A stretch of 64,000 bases of DNA from Prevotella sp. (GTDB taxonomy: Bacteria; Bacteroidota; Bacteroidia; Bacteroidales; Bacteroidaceae), in the NCBI GenBank assembly GCA_016287755.1, contig JAEEWT010000014.1, positions 36,027-100,026 of the forward strand, written 5' to 3'. The notes under the pieces were generated by a model that was not told where the DNA came from, searched no databases, and saw nothing but the letters and a program-made list of their open reading frames with translations. Each line of letters opens with the position of its first letter. Positions within the stretch are counted from its first letter, which is position 1. A program made the position numbers and the translations under genes. Positions 54,655 to 63,874 of the stretch are shown piece after piece.

Positions 54655-56259
54655 TTATTCTTCTACGATTTCAAAGTCTTTCCAATACTCAGCAGACCGA
54701 TATGCCTCTTCCGCTCCTTTGGGAACGTATAAGATGGTTTTGGCAGTTTGTTCGGGTTTGTTAGCACGCCACGTTGACAACTTCACCCGACCTTCTGTGT
54801 TATTAACCACAAGGTTGGGTGGTGTTGTTCCTTGGCAATGTACGGCCTCCAGTCTATCGCAATTACCGAACACCCCTTCACCAATAGAAGTGAGGTTCTT
54901 GGGGAGGGTTATAGATTGAAGACTTACACAGCAATCGAAAACAGATTCCCCCAAATGAGTAACGCTGTTAGGAATGCTCACTGAGGTCAGGTTCCTACAC
55001 ATCCTGAATGCTGCATCACCTATTTTTGTAACGCCATCGGGAATGATGACGGATCTCAAACCCTGACAACCATCGAAAGCATAATTATCGATGGTTATAA
55101 CACCCTCCGGTATAGTGATGGAGGTGATGTAGCTACAATGTTCAAATGCACAAACTCCAATGGCTTGAATGCCCTTGGGAATCCTAGTGTTCTTACAACT
55201 ACCAATCAGCGTATTGGTGGCTGTCTCGATAATCGCATTGCAGTTGTCACGCGAATCATAATGCGTATTCCCCTCCTGAACGATGACGGATGTGAGACTA
55301 TTGCATTGACGGAATTGCGTTTCGCCAATGGATGTAACGCTTTTGGGGATAATGATGGAAGTCAGATTTGTACAATGTGTGAAAACATCACTGCCTATGG
55401 ACGTCACACTTTCAGGGAGATCAATGGATGTCAGACTCTCACAACTGCCAAAAGCAAAATCGCCAATGGTTGTTAAACTCTTGGGGAGAGTGATTGATTT
55501 CAACTCGAGACAACAACTGAGAGCACCACGATCTAACGTTGTAACGCCCTCAGGAATGGTTAAAGAGGTCATGTGACAACCCCAGAAAGCATTAGGACCA
55601 ATGACTCTAACACTATTGGGAATCACGGTGTTTCTACAACCTGCAATCAGCGTATTGGTGGAAGTCTCAATAATGGCGTTGCAGTCTTTGCGCGAATCAT
55701 AATGGGTATTACCTTTCTTCACTTTCATGGAATACATACTACTGCATCCTGAGAAAGTCCTTTCACCAATGCTTTCCACACTTTTAGGAATGGTAACAGT
55801 AGCCAAATGGGTATAAGCAAAAGCTCCCGTCCCAATCGTTTTCAAGCCCTCAGGGAGGCTCACGGTAGTCAAATTATCACAACCTTCAAAAGCATGCTCG
55901 CCAATGGATGTTACACGCTCGGGGATGGTTAAAGAAATCAGACGCGAGCAGAATTCAAAGGCTCCCTTTCTGATCGTTGTAACGCTGTTAGGGATGGTTA
56001 TTGAACTAAGATTGTGACAATTATCGAATGCCTTCTCACCAATGGATGTCACCGTATAGTCAACTCCTTCTACTTGAATGGAAGCAGGAATAACCACTGG
56101 TCCTTGATAACGACCATCACTACATGGTTTCACACAGGCTTCTTTCTTGTTTGCATCAAGTTCATAATAAATGCCATCCACGATGCAATCATCCGCCCAG
56201 CTTGCTAATCCTATCGATAAGAAAAGACTTACCAACAAACATTTTAGTTGATTATACAT
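54655..56259 (-). CDS. BspA-like leucine-rich repeat surface protein
   Basis: The 534-residue protein has a signal peptide (1-22, ending LASWA) and about 16 LRR_5-type (Treponema BspA-like) repeats of consensus ITIPxSVTxIGxxAFxxC. Two longer blocks containing GNTHYDSR followed by CNAIIET and NTLI are near-duplicates. No clear sorting signal is visible beyond the last repeats. Such proteins mediate adhesion or host binding in oral and gut Bacteroidales; the ligand here is unknown. It is convergent with serS, 17 nt apart. Confidence 0.9.
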   Translation of the reverse strand: MYNQLKCLLVSLFLSIGLASWADDCIVDGIYYELDANKKEACVKPCSDGRYQGPVVIPASIQVEGVDYTVTSIGEKAFDNCHNLSSITIPNSVTTIRKGAFEFCSRLISLTIPERVTSIGEHAFEGCDNLTTVSLPEGLKTIGTGAFAYTHLATVTIPKSVESIGERTFSGCSSMYSMKVKKGNTHYDSRKDCNAIIETSTNTLIAGCRNTVIPNSVRVIGPNAFWGCHMTSLTIPEGVTTLDRGALSCCLELKSITLPKSLTTIGDFAFGSCESLTSIDLPESVTSIGSDVFTHCTNLTSIIIPKSVTSIGETQFRQCNSLTSVIVQEGNTHYDSRDNCNAIIETATNTLIGSCKNTRIPKGIQAIGVCAFEHCSYITSITIPEGVITIDNYAFDGCQGLRSVIIPDGVTKIGDAAFRMCRNLTSVSIPNSVTHLGESVFDCCVSLQSITLPKNLTSIGEGVFGNCDRLEAVHCQGTTPPNLVVNNTEGRVKLSTWRANKPEQTAKTILYVPKGAEEAYRSAEYWKDFEIVEE

Positions 56260-56480
56260 AATTAGTCAGATTTAGAAGATAAAATTGTTTTCATGACAAA
56301 GATATGAATTATTATCCATCGGATACCGAAGAACGGGCGTTTTTTATGTTTATTTTACATCTTATGGATAGGTTTTAAGAGAGATAAGGAAAAAAACGAG
56401 AAAACATTCGGCCATATAAAAACAATTTGTTAACTTTGCATCCGATTTTGCAAGCAAATTGAAACAAATAAAATACTGTT
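56260..56480. other. divergent promoter region of the LRR gene and nfnSL
   Basis: Minus-strand -7 TATCTTTG (56297-56304) serves the LRR gene and plus-strand -7 TAACTTTG (56431-56438) serves nfnSL; the -33 boxes are weak. Nothing else is seen. Confidence 0.5.
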
Positions 56481-58856
56481 ATGAACAAGATTGTCAGAAA
56501 AGAACAGTTCTCTGAGAAAGTTTTTCTTTTTGAGATTGAGGCTCCGCTCATCGCAGCGAGTCGCAAAGCGGGCAACTTTGTCATTGTTCGTGTCGGAAAG
56601 AAAGGTGAACGTATGCCGTTGACCATTGCCGGTGCAGACATTGACAAGGGAACGATCACGATTGTCGTACAACAAGTGGGATTATCGTCGAAGAAACTCT
56701 GCATGCTCAACGAGGGTGACTACGTGACAGACGTGGTTGGTCCGTTGGGAAATCCAACACATATTGAGAAATTCGGTACAGTGGTTTGTGCTGGTGGTGG
56801 CTTGGGTGTTGCTCCAATGCTGCCCATCATACAGGCACTGAAGGCTGCAGGGAACCGTGTCCTGTCGGTAATGGCCGGACGTTCGAAAGACCTGATTATT
56901 CTTGAAGATAAGGTACGCGAGAGCTCTGACGAGGTGATCATCATGACTGATGACGGCTCGTATGGAGAGAAAGGTGTGGTAACCGTGGGTATTGAGAAGT
57001 TCATTGAACAGGAGCATGTCGATAAGGTATTCGCCATCGGTCCTCCTATCATGATGAAATTCTCGAACCTCACCGCACAGAAGCATGGCATTCCCTGTGA
57101 GGTATCACTGAACACCATCATGGTGGATGGTACAGGTATGTGTGGTGCCTGTCGTCTCACCATCGGCGGAAAGACGAAGTTTGTCTGCATCGACGGTCCT
57201 GAGTTCGATGGCGCACTCGTCGACTGGGACGAGATGTTCAAGCGCATGGGTACCTTCAAGCGGGCCGAGCAGGAAGAGATGGAGCACTTTGAAGAGCATC
57301 AAGAGACCCACCCCCAACCCCTCCCTGGAATGGAGGGGAGTGGTCAGAAATCGGCTACAGAACTATCTACTTCCCTCTCTCAGAGAGAGGGACAGGAGGG
57401 AGAGTCTCTCACCGACCGCAATGCTCCTTGGCGTGATGAGCTCCGCAAGAGCATGAAAGCGAAGGAGCGCACTCAGATAGAGCGTGTCATCATGCCAGAG
57501 CTTGATCCTGTTTATCGTGCCACCACTCGTACAGAAGAGGTAAACATCGGTCTGACCAAGGAGATGGCCATGACAGAGGCTAAGCGTTGTCTCGACTGTG
57601 CCAAGCCTTCTTGCGTAGAAGGATGTCCGGTAAATATCAATATCCCTTCGTTCATCAAGAATATCGAGCGTGGTAATTTCCTTGCTGCAGCCAAGGTTCT
57701 CAAGCAGACCTCTGCCCTACCCGCCGTGTGCGGTCGCGTTTGTCCGCAGGAGAAGCAGTGTGAAAGCAAGTGTATCCACCTGAAGATGAACGAGCCCGCT
57801 GTGGCTATCGGTTATCTGGAGCGTTTCGCTGCTGATTATGAACGTGAGAGTGGAAACATCTCATTACCTGAGATTGCTCCTGCCAACGGCATCAAGATCG
57901 CCGTAGTAGGCTCTGGTCCTGCAGGACTGAGCTTCGCTGGCGACATGGTAAAGAAGGGTTACGATGTATATGTGTTCGAGGCGCTGCACGAGATTGGCGG
58001 TGTGCTGAAGTACGGTATCCCTGAGTTCCGTCTGCCGAACAAGATCGTTGATGTGGAGATCGAGAACCTCGCGAAGATGGGCGTACACTTCCAGACCGAC
58101 GTAATCGTTGGTAAGACCATCAGTGTAGAGCAGTTGGAGAAGCAGAACTTCAAGGGTATCTTCGTGGGTTCTGGTGCCGGTCTGCCGAACTTCATGAACA
58201 TCCCTGGCGAAAACGCCATCAACATCATGTCGTCAAACGAATACCTGACACGTGTCAACCTGATGGATGCTGCCAATCCTACTACAGATACTCCGCTTAA
58301 CTTCGGTAAGAACGTACTGGTAGTGGGTGGTGGTAATACGGCCATGGACTCTTGTCGTACAGCCAAACGACTGGGTGGAAACGTCACCTTAGTATATAGA
58401 CGTAGCGAACAGGAGATGCCTGCTCGTCTGGAGGAGGTGAAACATGCCAAGGAGGAAGGTATCAACTTCCTGACCCTGCACAACCCCATCGAGTATATTG
58501 CCGACGAGAACGGTGCTGTTAAGGCTGCTGTGCTGCAGGTAATGGAACTGGGCGAACCAGATGCTTCCGGTCGTCGCTCTCCTGTTCCCGTGGAAGGCAA
58601 GACGGTAACCCTCGAGGTGGATCAGGTGATTGTGGCTGTCGGTGTATCTCCCAACCCGCTCGTACCGAAGTCTATTGAAGGACTGGAACTGGGACGTAAG
58701 AACACCATCGTGGTGAACGAGGGAATGCAGTCGGCCCGTTCAGAGATCTTCGCTGGTGGTGATATCGTACGCGGTGGTGCTACGGTGATTCTCGCCATGG
58801 GCGACGGTCGTCGTGCGGCAGCCAACATGGACGAGTATCTTCAGAAGAAACAGTAG
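56481..58856 (+). CDS. fused NADH-dependent ferredoxin:NADP+ oxidoreductase (NfnS-NfnL)-like
   Basis: The 791-residue fusion has an NfnS-like part (about 1-270): an FNR-type FAD domain with ERMPLTIAGADI, NAD site CAGGGLGVAPMLP (103-115), and [2Fe-2S] cysteines in GTGMCGACRLTIGG (Cys221, Cys224) and FVCIDGPEFDG (Cys236). The NfnL/GltD-like part (about 318-791) has CLDCAKPSCVEGCP and CGRVCPQEKQCESKC for two [4Fe-4S] clusters, FAD site VVGSGPAGLSFAG (475-487) and NADPH site VVGGGNTAMDSCRTAKR (614-630). Nfn enzymes use electron bifurcation to link NADH, ferredoxin and NADPH. Residues about 273-314, in the linker, come from an inserted hairpin element. An alternative annotation is a DHOD-B/glutamate synthase small-subunit fusion. 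Confidence 0.85.
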   Translation: MNKIVRKEQFSEKVFLFEIEAPLIAASRKAGNFVIVRVGKKGERMPLTIAGADIDKGTITIVVQQVGLSSKKLCMLNEGDYVTDVVGPLGNPTHIEKFGTVVCAGGGLGVAPMLPIIQALKAAGNRVLSVMAGRSKDLIILEDKVRESSDEVIIMTDDGSYGEKGVVTVGIEKFIEQEHVDKVFAIGPPIMMKFSNLTAQKHGIPCEVSLNTIMVDGTGMCGACRLTIGGKTKFVCIDGPEFDGALVDWDEMFKRMGTFKRAEQEEMEHFEEHQETHPQPLPGMEGSGQKSATELSTSLSQREGQEGESLTDRNAPWRDELRKSMKAKERTQIERVIMPELDPVYRATTRTEEVNIGLTKEMAMTEAKRCLDCAKPSCVEGCPVNINIPSFIKNIERGNFLAAAKVLKQTSALPAVCGRVCPQEKQCESKCIHLKMNEPAVAIGYLERFAADYERESGNISLPEIAPANGIKIAVVGSGPAGLSFAGDMVKKGYDVYVFEALHEIGGVLKYGIPEFRLPNKIVDVEIENLAKMGVHFQTDVIVGKTISVEQLEKQNFKGIFVGSGAGLPNFMNIPGENAINIMSSNEYLTRVNLMDAANPTTDTPLNFGKNVLVVGGGNTAMDSCRTAKRLGGNVTLVYRRSEQEMPARLEEVKHAKEEGINFLTLHNPIEYIADENGAVKAAVLQVMELGEPDASGRRSPVPVEGKTVTLEVDQVIVAVGVSPNPLVPKSIEGLELGRKNTIVVNEGMQSARSEIFAGGDIVRGGATVILAMGDGRRAAANMDEYLQKKQ
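57303..57412. mobile_element. hairpin-ended palindromic element inserted in frame
   Basis: The left hairpin CCCCTCC/GGAGGGG (about 57318-57338) is preceded by CCCACCCCCAA. The right hairpin CCCTCTC/GAGAGAGGG (about 57373-57391) is followed by ACAGGAGGGAGAG. Together they form an element of about 110 bp with roughly inverted ends. It is read through in frame, adding a low-complexity linker to the Nfn fusion. A related half-element lies in mnmE at 62572-62605. Confidence 0.6.
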
Positions 58857-58862
58857 TTCAAG

Positions 58863-59231
58863 ATGAACGGACTATATACCATCATTTTGCTCATACTAAG
58901 CAATGTCTTCATGACACTGGCTTGGTATGGGCATTTGAAATTACAGGAATCAGGTGTTTCCAGTAACTGGCCGCTGTTGGGCGTCATTGTTTTCTCATGG
59001 TGCATCGCCTTCTTTGAGTACTGCTGTCAGGTTCCTGCCAACAGGTTGGGATTCGTTGAAAACGGCGGTCCCTTCAACCTCATCCAGCTCAAGGTGATAC
59101 AGGAGTGTATTTCACTGGGCGTGTTCTGCATTATTGCCAACATCATGTTCCAAGGCACTCATCTGCACTGGAACCATATCCTGGCGTTTTTCCTGATTAT
59201 CTGTGCTGTGTATCTTGTATTCATGAAATAG
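58863..59231 (+). CDS. DUF486/DMT-type small membrane protein
   Basis: The 122-residue protein has four membrane helices (about 3-23, 36-55, 73-97, 103-121). The segment FEYCCQVPANRLGFVENGGP (47-66) is the hallmark of the DUF486 family, distantly related to drug/metabolite transporters. The substrate is unknown. It starts 6 nt after nfnSL, so it is cotranscribed. Confidence 0.9.
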   Translation: MNGLYTIILLILSNVFMTLAWYGHLKLQESGVSSNWPLLGVIVFSWCIAFFEYCCQVPANRLGFVENGGPFNLIQLKVIQECISLGVFCIIANIMFQGTHLHWNHILAFFLIICAVYLVFMK

Positions 59232-59235
59232 ACAG

Positions 59236-59274
59236 ATGATTCAACGTACTAAGTAAAAAATCGTTAATCATTTT
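59236..59274 (+). terminator. terminator running into the next promoter
   Basis: The stem ATGATTCAACG (59236-59246, one bulge) / CGTTAATCAT (59262-59271) is followed by TTTT; the T-run is part of the -33 TTTG (59272-59275) of the next promoter. Confidence 0.5.
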
Positions 59275-59302
59275 GCGGTAACAAATATTCTTCGTATCTT
59301 TG
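59272..59302 (+). promoter_or_regulatory. promoter of the PD40-udp-ltaE-mnmE operon
   Basis: TTTG (59272-59275), 19-nt spacer, TATCTTTG (59295-59302), 25 nt before the first ATG. Confidence 0.7.
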
Positions 59303-59327
59303 TTTTCTCATAGTGCATGAAAGGAAA

Positions 59328-60479
59328 ATGAAGATACGAAGATTTTTTATTATACTTGCAGTGTTGGCCATCTGTCAGATGACATACGCGCAGAAAAGGA
59401 AGAACGCCAAGCCCACTCCCAAGAAAAAGACAGAGGTTGTTCAGCGTTCTCCTGCCGAGCTGCTTTTCGAGAACATGCTCGAGAATACGCAACGCGTGTT
59501 CTTCATCGATAGTATGGTGGTTGACAAGGATAACTTTATCCAACACATTCCCCTACCCCGTGAATGCGGCACCATCAGTTCCCAGCAAGAGGGAGAGAAT
59601 ACAATTGCTGCCTATCTGAATGAGTTCGGAAACAAGATGTATTACTCCGTGAGGGACACCATGGGTAATGCGTCCATCTACACAAAGGACAAGCTGGGCA
59701 ATGATTGGTCGAAGCCCATGGGACTAACAGGGATTGATAGCATGACCAATCCCGACTATCCTTTCATGATGCCCGATGGAACCACTTTCTATTTCTCACA
59801 GAATAGCGATGAAACCCTGGGCGGATATGATATCTTCGTGACACGTTATGACAGTAGTACGGGTGAGTTCCTGAAGCCTAATAATATGGGACTGCCTTTC
59901 AACTCCTCTGCCAACGACTATATGTATGTGGTAGATGAACTTGATTCTTTGGGATGGCTGGTAACCGACAGGTTCCAACCTGAAGGGAAGGTATGCATCT
60001 ATACCTTCGTCCCCTCAAAGACAAGGGAGAACTTCGACCTGGGCGAGATGTCGGAATCTGAGGTAAGACAGTTCGCTACGATTCATAGTATTCAAGACAC
60101 GTGGCCCAGTGAAGAGGCAAGAAGCGAAGCCCTGCTGCGTCTTGAGAACATGAAGAACAGGAATACTCCACGTCGGGAGACTGCCTCGTTCACGTTTGAT
60201 GTGAATGATGAGATTACTTATCACACCCCAGGCGATTTCCGTTCAACAACTGCCCGTGATATGTTCATGGAGCTATTACAGCAGAAAGAACGTAACCAGG
60301 AATATGCACAGCGTCTGGAAACCATGCGTGAACGGTATTATCATGCTGATGATGCAGAACGTGCTTCCATGCGGAAGTCCATACTCGATGCTGAGAAAGA
60401 ACTGGAGCGACAGAACGTACAGATTCTTAACACAGAGAAAAGAATCCGCAATGCAGAAATCATGTCATTAACTAAATAA
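59328..60479 (+). CDS. exported PD40-repeat protein with C-terminal coiled coil
   Basis: From the ATG at 59328 the protein has 383 residues. A signal peptide (about 1-22, ending MTYAQ) is followed by a Lys-rich stretch. PD40/WD40-like propeller motifs follow (NPDYPFMMPDGTTFYFSQNS, DETLGGYDIFVTRYDSSTGE, PFNSSANDYMYVVDELDSLG). The tail from about 310 is a coiled coil (LLQQKERNQEYAQRLETMRE onward). Similar periplasmic proteins occur near OmpA/PorE-type envelope proteins, but no OmpA domain is present here. The function is unknown. It is first in an operon with udp. Confidence 0.78.
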   Translation: MKIRRFFIILAVLAICQMTYAQKRKNAKPTPKKKTEVVQRSPAELLFENMLENTQRVFFIDSMVVDKDNFIQHIPLPRECGTISSQQEGENTIAAYLNEFGNKMYYSVRDTMGNASIYTKDKLGNDWSKPMGLTGIDSMTNPDYPFMMPDGTTFYFSQNSDETLGGYDIFVTRYDSSTGEFLKPNNMGLPFNSSANDYMYVVDELDSLGWLVTDRFQPEGKVCIYTFVPSKTRENFDLGEMSESEVRQFATIHSIQDTWPSEEARSEALLRLENMKNRNTPRRETASFTFDVNDEITYHTPGDFRSTTARDMFMELLQQKERNQEYAQRLETMRERYYHADDAERASMRKSILDAEKELERQNVQILNTEKRIRNAEIMSLTK

Positions 60480-60487
60480 TCCAGCTT

Positions 60488-61357
60488 ATGAAGTACTTTG
60501 AACCATCAGAGTTAATTATCAATGCCGACGGATCGTGCTTCCACTTGCACCTCCGTCCTGAGCAGTTGGCAGATCGTGTGATCCTTGTAGGCGACCCAGC
60601 CCGAGTGAATACGGTAGCCGATCACTTCGATGAGATTGAATGTGAAGTGTCGAGTCGCGAGTTCCACACCATCACAGGTACTTACAAAGGAAAACGCATC
60701 ACGGTGCAGTCGCATGGTATCGGATGTGACAATATCGATATCGTGATGAACGAACTTGATACGTTGGCTAACATCGATTATGAGACTCGTACAGAGAAAC
60801 CTGAACATCGTACGCTGACTTGTGTACGCATCGGTACCTGTGGCGGTCTTCAGCCGTTTACACCTACGGGATGTTTCATCGCCAGTGTAAAGAGTATTGG
60901 TTTCGATGGATTGCTTAACTTCTATGCAGGTCGTAATCAGGTGTGCGACCTCAAATTGGAAGAGGCGCTCAAGAAACACATGGATTGGGATCCCATTAAG
61001 GGTGCTCCGTATGTGGCAGTAGCCGATGCTGAGCTCATCGACCAGATCGCACAAGATGATATGGTACGTGGCTATACTGTTTCCTGCGGTGGCTTCTACG
61101 GTCCTCAGGGACGCGAGCTTCGTGCCCCGATTGTCGATCCGAAACAGAACGAGAAGATCGAGGCATTCGAATATGAGGGAATGAATATCTGTAACTTCGA
61201 GATGGAGTCATCTGCCCTTGCCGGTCTTGCCTCCCTCCTCGGACATCGTGCCATGACCTGCTGTATGGTTATTGCCAACCGCTATGCCAAGGAGATGAAT
61301 ACAGAGTACAAGAACACCATCGATACGCTCATCGAGAAAGTACTTGAAAGAATCTAA
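60488..61357 (+). CDS. udp: uridine phosphorylase-like nucleoside phosphorylase
   Basis: The 289-residue protein belongs to the PNP/UDP family. Features are VGDPARVNTVADHFDEIE (phosphate site), TVQSHGIGCDNIDIVMNELD, RIGTCGGLQP and NFEMESSALAGLASL (ribose-binding Met-Glu). It splits uridine with phosphate in pyrimidine salvage; other nucleosides are possible. It starts 8 nt after the PD40 gene. Confidence 0.9.
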   Translation: MKYFEPSELIINADGSCFHLHLRPEQLADRVILVGDPARVNTVADHFDEIECEVSSREFHTITGTYKGKRITVQSHGIGCDNIDIVMNELDTLANIDYETRTEKPEHRTLTCVRIGTCGGLQPFTPTGCFIASVKSIGFDGLLNFYAGRNQVCDLKLEEALKKHMDWDPIKGAPYVAVADAELIDQIAQDDMVRGYTVSCGGFYGPQGRELRAPIVDPKQNEKIEAFEYEGMNICNFEMESSALAGLASLLGHRAMTCCMVIANRYAKEMNTEYKNTIDTLIEKVLERI

Positions 61358-61385
61358 CCGCAAGATGGTTCCAAAAGAGACAGCA

Positions 61386-62420
61386 ATGACCTCATTTGAA
61401 AGTGACTACAATAACGGGGCGCATCCGGAAATACTACGCCGTCTTTTAGAGACGAACGATAGTAAAAGTGCTTCTTATGGCTATGACGAGTGGAGCGAAG
61501 CTGCACGTAAGAAGATTCGCGAAGCCTGTCAGAGTCCCGATGCAGACGTTTATTTCCTTGTCGGCGGAACACAAGTCAATGCCACCGTGATAGATGCGCT
61601 CCTGCCTTCTTATGGTGCGGTCATTGCTGTCAGCTCGGCTCATATCAATGTTCATGAGTCTGGAGCTGTTGAGGCCAGTGGTCATAAGGTCATCACACTG
61701 CCTTCACACAACGGTAAGATGCTCCCGGAAGATTTGTCGGGATACATGCAGCGATTCTATGCTGATCCTACGTGGGAACACATGGCCTTCCCGGGAATGG
61801 TCTATATCACCTTTCCTACGGAACTCGGCACCCTATATTCATCAGCCGAAATAGAACAGATCTATGCTACTTGTCAGAAGTACCAGATTCCACTTTTCGT
61901 TGACGGGGCTCGATTGGGCTATGGCCTGATGGCAGAGGAGTGTGATATTGACCTTCCTTGGCTTGCACAACATTGCGATGCATTCTACATTGGAGGAACA
62001 AAGGTCGGAGCTTTCTGTGGTGAAGCGGTGGTGTTTCCCCAAGGAGCACCAACAGGGTTCTTCACCATCGTCAAACGTCATGGCGCTTTATTGGCAAAGA
62101 GTCGGATAGCAGGAGTACAGTTTGATGCGCTCTTCACCAACAACCTCTACTTCCAGATATCCCGTCATGCGCTGGTCATGGCTTCCCGTCTTCGTCAACT
62201 CTTCATCGATGCGGGAATACCCATCAAGGATTCGCCCACCAATCAGCAGTTTGTCGTACTCACCAATACACAACTTCAGCAACTCATGTCAAAGGTACTC
62301 TTCGAAACATGGGAACCTATTGACGACGAACATACCCTATGTCGCTTTGTTACCAGTTGGGCTACAACTGAAGCCGACATAGAAGAACTATCCCGTGCCA
62401 TTAAGTCTGTTACCTCATGA
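61386..62420 (+). CDS. low-specificity L-threonine aldolase-like PLP enzyme
   Basis: From the ATG at 61386 (MTSFESDYNNGAHPEIL) the protein has 344 residues; ATGs at 61344 and 61365 are possible but add non-family residues. Fold-type I features are FLVGGTQVNA (57-66), Asp173 in LFVDGARLGYG, and PLP lysine Lys206 in YIGGTKVGAFCGEA. It probably cleaves L-threonine or allo-threonine to glycine and acetaldehyde, feeding glycine to the cleavage system encoded at 32-38 kb (inference). It overlaps mnmE by 4 nt. Confidence 0.9.
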   Translation: MTSFESDYNNGAHPEILRRLLETNDSKSASYGYDEWSEAARKKIREACQSPDADVYFLVGGTQVNATVIDALLPSYGAVIAVSSAHINVHESGAVEASGHKVITLPSHNGKMLPEDLSGYMQRFYADPTWEHMAFPGMVYITFPTELGTLYSSAEIEQIYATCQKYQIPLFVDGARLGYGLMAEECDIDLPWLAQHCDAFYIGGTKVGAFCGEAVVFPQGAPTGFFTIVKRHGALLAKSRIAGVQFDALFTNNLYFQISRHALVMASRLRQLFIDAGIPIKDSPTNQQFVVLTNTQLQQLMSKVLFETWEPIDDEHTLCRFVTSWATTEADIEELSRAIKSVTS

Positions 62421-63793
62421 ACGATACCATCTGCGCCCTTGCTACAGCTCCCGGTGGTGCCCTCGGCATCATCCGCGTAAGTGGTCCCCAAGCCTTCAAT
62501 GCCGTATCCGCTATTTGCGCTGTCAAATGTGCCGATTGTGCCCCCAATACGGTGCACTACACACACATCATTTCTCCCCTCTCTTTGGAGGGGTCGGGGG
62601 TGGCTCAAGTAGTTGATGAGGTAATGGTATCTGTTTTCAAAGCGCCACGAAGCTACACAGGTGAAGACGCAGTGGAAATATCCTGCCATGGTTCACGCTA
62701 TATATTAAATAAGGTGTTGGAACTACTCATCCAAAACGGCTGTCGTATGGCCAACCCTGGTGAGTTCACCCAGCGAGCCTACTTGAACGGTAAGATGGAT
62801 CTGAGTCAGGCAGAGGCTGTAGCCGACCTCATCGCATCCACCAACAAAGCTACGCACCAGATGGCTATGAACCAGCTGCGTGGTAACTTCTCGGGAGAAC
62901 TGGCGCAGTTACGCGAACAACTCCTGAAGCTCACGTCGTTGTTGGAACTTGAGCTCGACTTCTCCGACCATGAAGATCTGGAATTTGCCAACCGAGATGA
63001 GTTACTTAAACTTACCAAAAAGATTGACAATAGGATTACTTCCCTCGCCCACTCTTTTGAAACAGGACAAGTCATTAAGCAAGGAATTCCTGTAGCCATC
63101 GTGGGGAAAACGAATGTGGGAAAAAGCACATTACTCAATCAACTCCTGAAAGACGATCGAGCCATTGTCAGCAATTATCATGGTACTACTCGCGACACGA
63201 TTGAAGACACCATTGACATTAACGGCATCACCTTCCGATTCATTGATACAGCAGGTATTCGTCAGACTGTTGATGAGATTGAGCAGATTGGAATCAAACG
63301 TACTTATCAAGCCATCGATAAAGCACGTATCGTACTTTGGATGATTGATTCAGAGCCTTCAACTAAAGAAATAGAAGAAATCATACAACGTACTAAAAAC
63401 AAATCACTTATTACAATCATTAACAAGATTGACAAGAACGGAAACGATTCCCTTCCTTCTCTTTCTCAACTAAGCTCCCCTATTATTAGAATAGCAGCTA
63501 AATTCGGACAAGGCATAGATACGCTTGAGCAAGCCATCTATACTGCGGCCAACATTCCGCATTTGGCAGAAACCGATATTGTTGTTTCAAATGCCCGCCA
63601 CTACGATGCCCTTGTCCGTGCGCAAGATAGTATTCAGCGAGTCATCATGGGAATGGAACAACAGATTCCTGGTGACCTGCTCGCAGAATATCTCAGACTC
63701 ACCATCAACCATCTCGCAGAGATTACTGGTGGGCAAATCACCCCTAACGAAGTATTAGGAAATATCTTTAAGAATTTCTGCGTGGGAAAGTAG
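62417..63793 (+). CDS. mnmE: tRNA modification GTPase MnmE
   Basis: The 458-residue protein has an N-terminal folate-binding domain (CALATAPGGALGIIRVSG, SYTGEDAVEISCHGS, NPGEFTQRAYLNGKMDLSQA), a helical domain, G domain P-loop GKTNVGKS (230-237), FIDTAGIRQT, NKID and the C-terminal FCVGK whose Cys is conserved. With MnmG it makes the 5-carboxymethylaminomethyl wobble uridine. Residues about 53-64 (SPLSLEGSGVAQ) in the N-terminal domain come from a palindromic repeat also found in the Nfn gene. Confidence 0.96.
   Translation: MNDTICALATAPGGALGIIRVSGPQAFNAVSAICAVKCADCAPNTVHYTHIISPLSLEGSGVAQVVDEVMVSVFKAPRSYTGEDAVEISCHGSRYILNKVLELLIQNGCRMANPGEFTQRAYLNGKMDLSQAEAVADLIASTNKATHQMAMNQLRGNFSGELAQLREQLLKLTSLLELELDFSDHEDLEFANRDELLKLTKKIDNRITSLAHSFETGQVIKQGIPVAIVGKTNVGKSTLLNQLLKDDRAIVSNYHGTTRDTIEDTIDINGITFRFIDTAGIRQTVDEIEQIGIKRTYQAIDKARIVLWMIDSEPSTKEIEEIIQRTKNKSLITIINKIDKNGNDSLPSLSQLSSPIIRIAAKFGQGIDTLEQAIYTAANIPHLAETDIVVSNARHYDALVRAQDSIQRVIMGMEQQIPGDLLAEYLRLTINHLAEITGGQITPNEVLGNIFKNFCVGK
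62572..62605. mobile_element. palindromic half-element inside mnmE
   Basis: CCCCTCTCTTTGGAGGGG followed by TCGGGGGTGGCTC. On the other strand it reads GAGCCACCCCCGACCCCTCC and on, matching the left end of the insertion at 57303 with the same hairpin. It is in frame and encodes about 12 residues. Confidence 0.55.
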
Positions 63794-63837
63794 GTTTAGT
63801 TTAGACCTCTTTATATATAAAGCGGAATAAACTAAAC
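63794..63837. terminator. terminator or cruciform after mnmE
   Basis: A 10-bp stem GTTTAGTTTA (63794-63803) / TAAACTAAAC (63828-63837) encloses CTTTATATATAAAG. It sits between mnmE and a convergent minus-strand gene. Confidence 0.55.
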
Positions 63838-63874
63838 TGCTTTCAAAAGGCAATTTTCTTTCAATATTAGGAAG

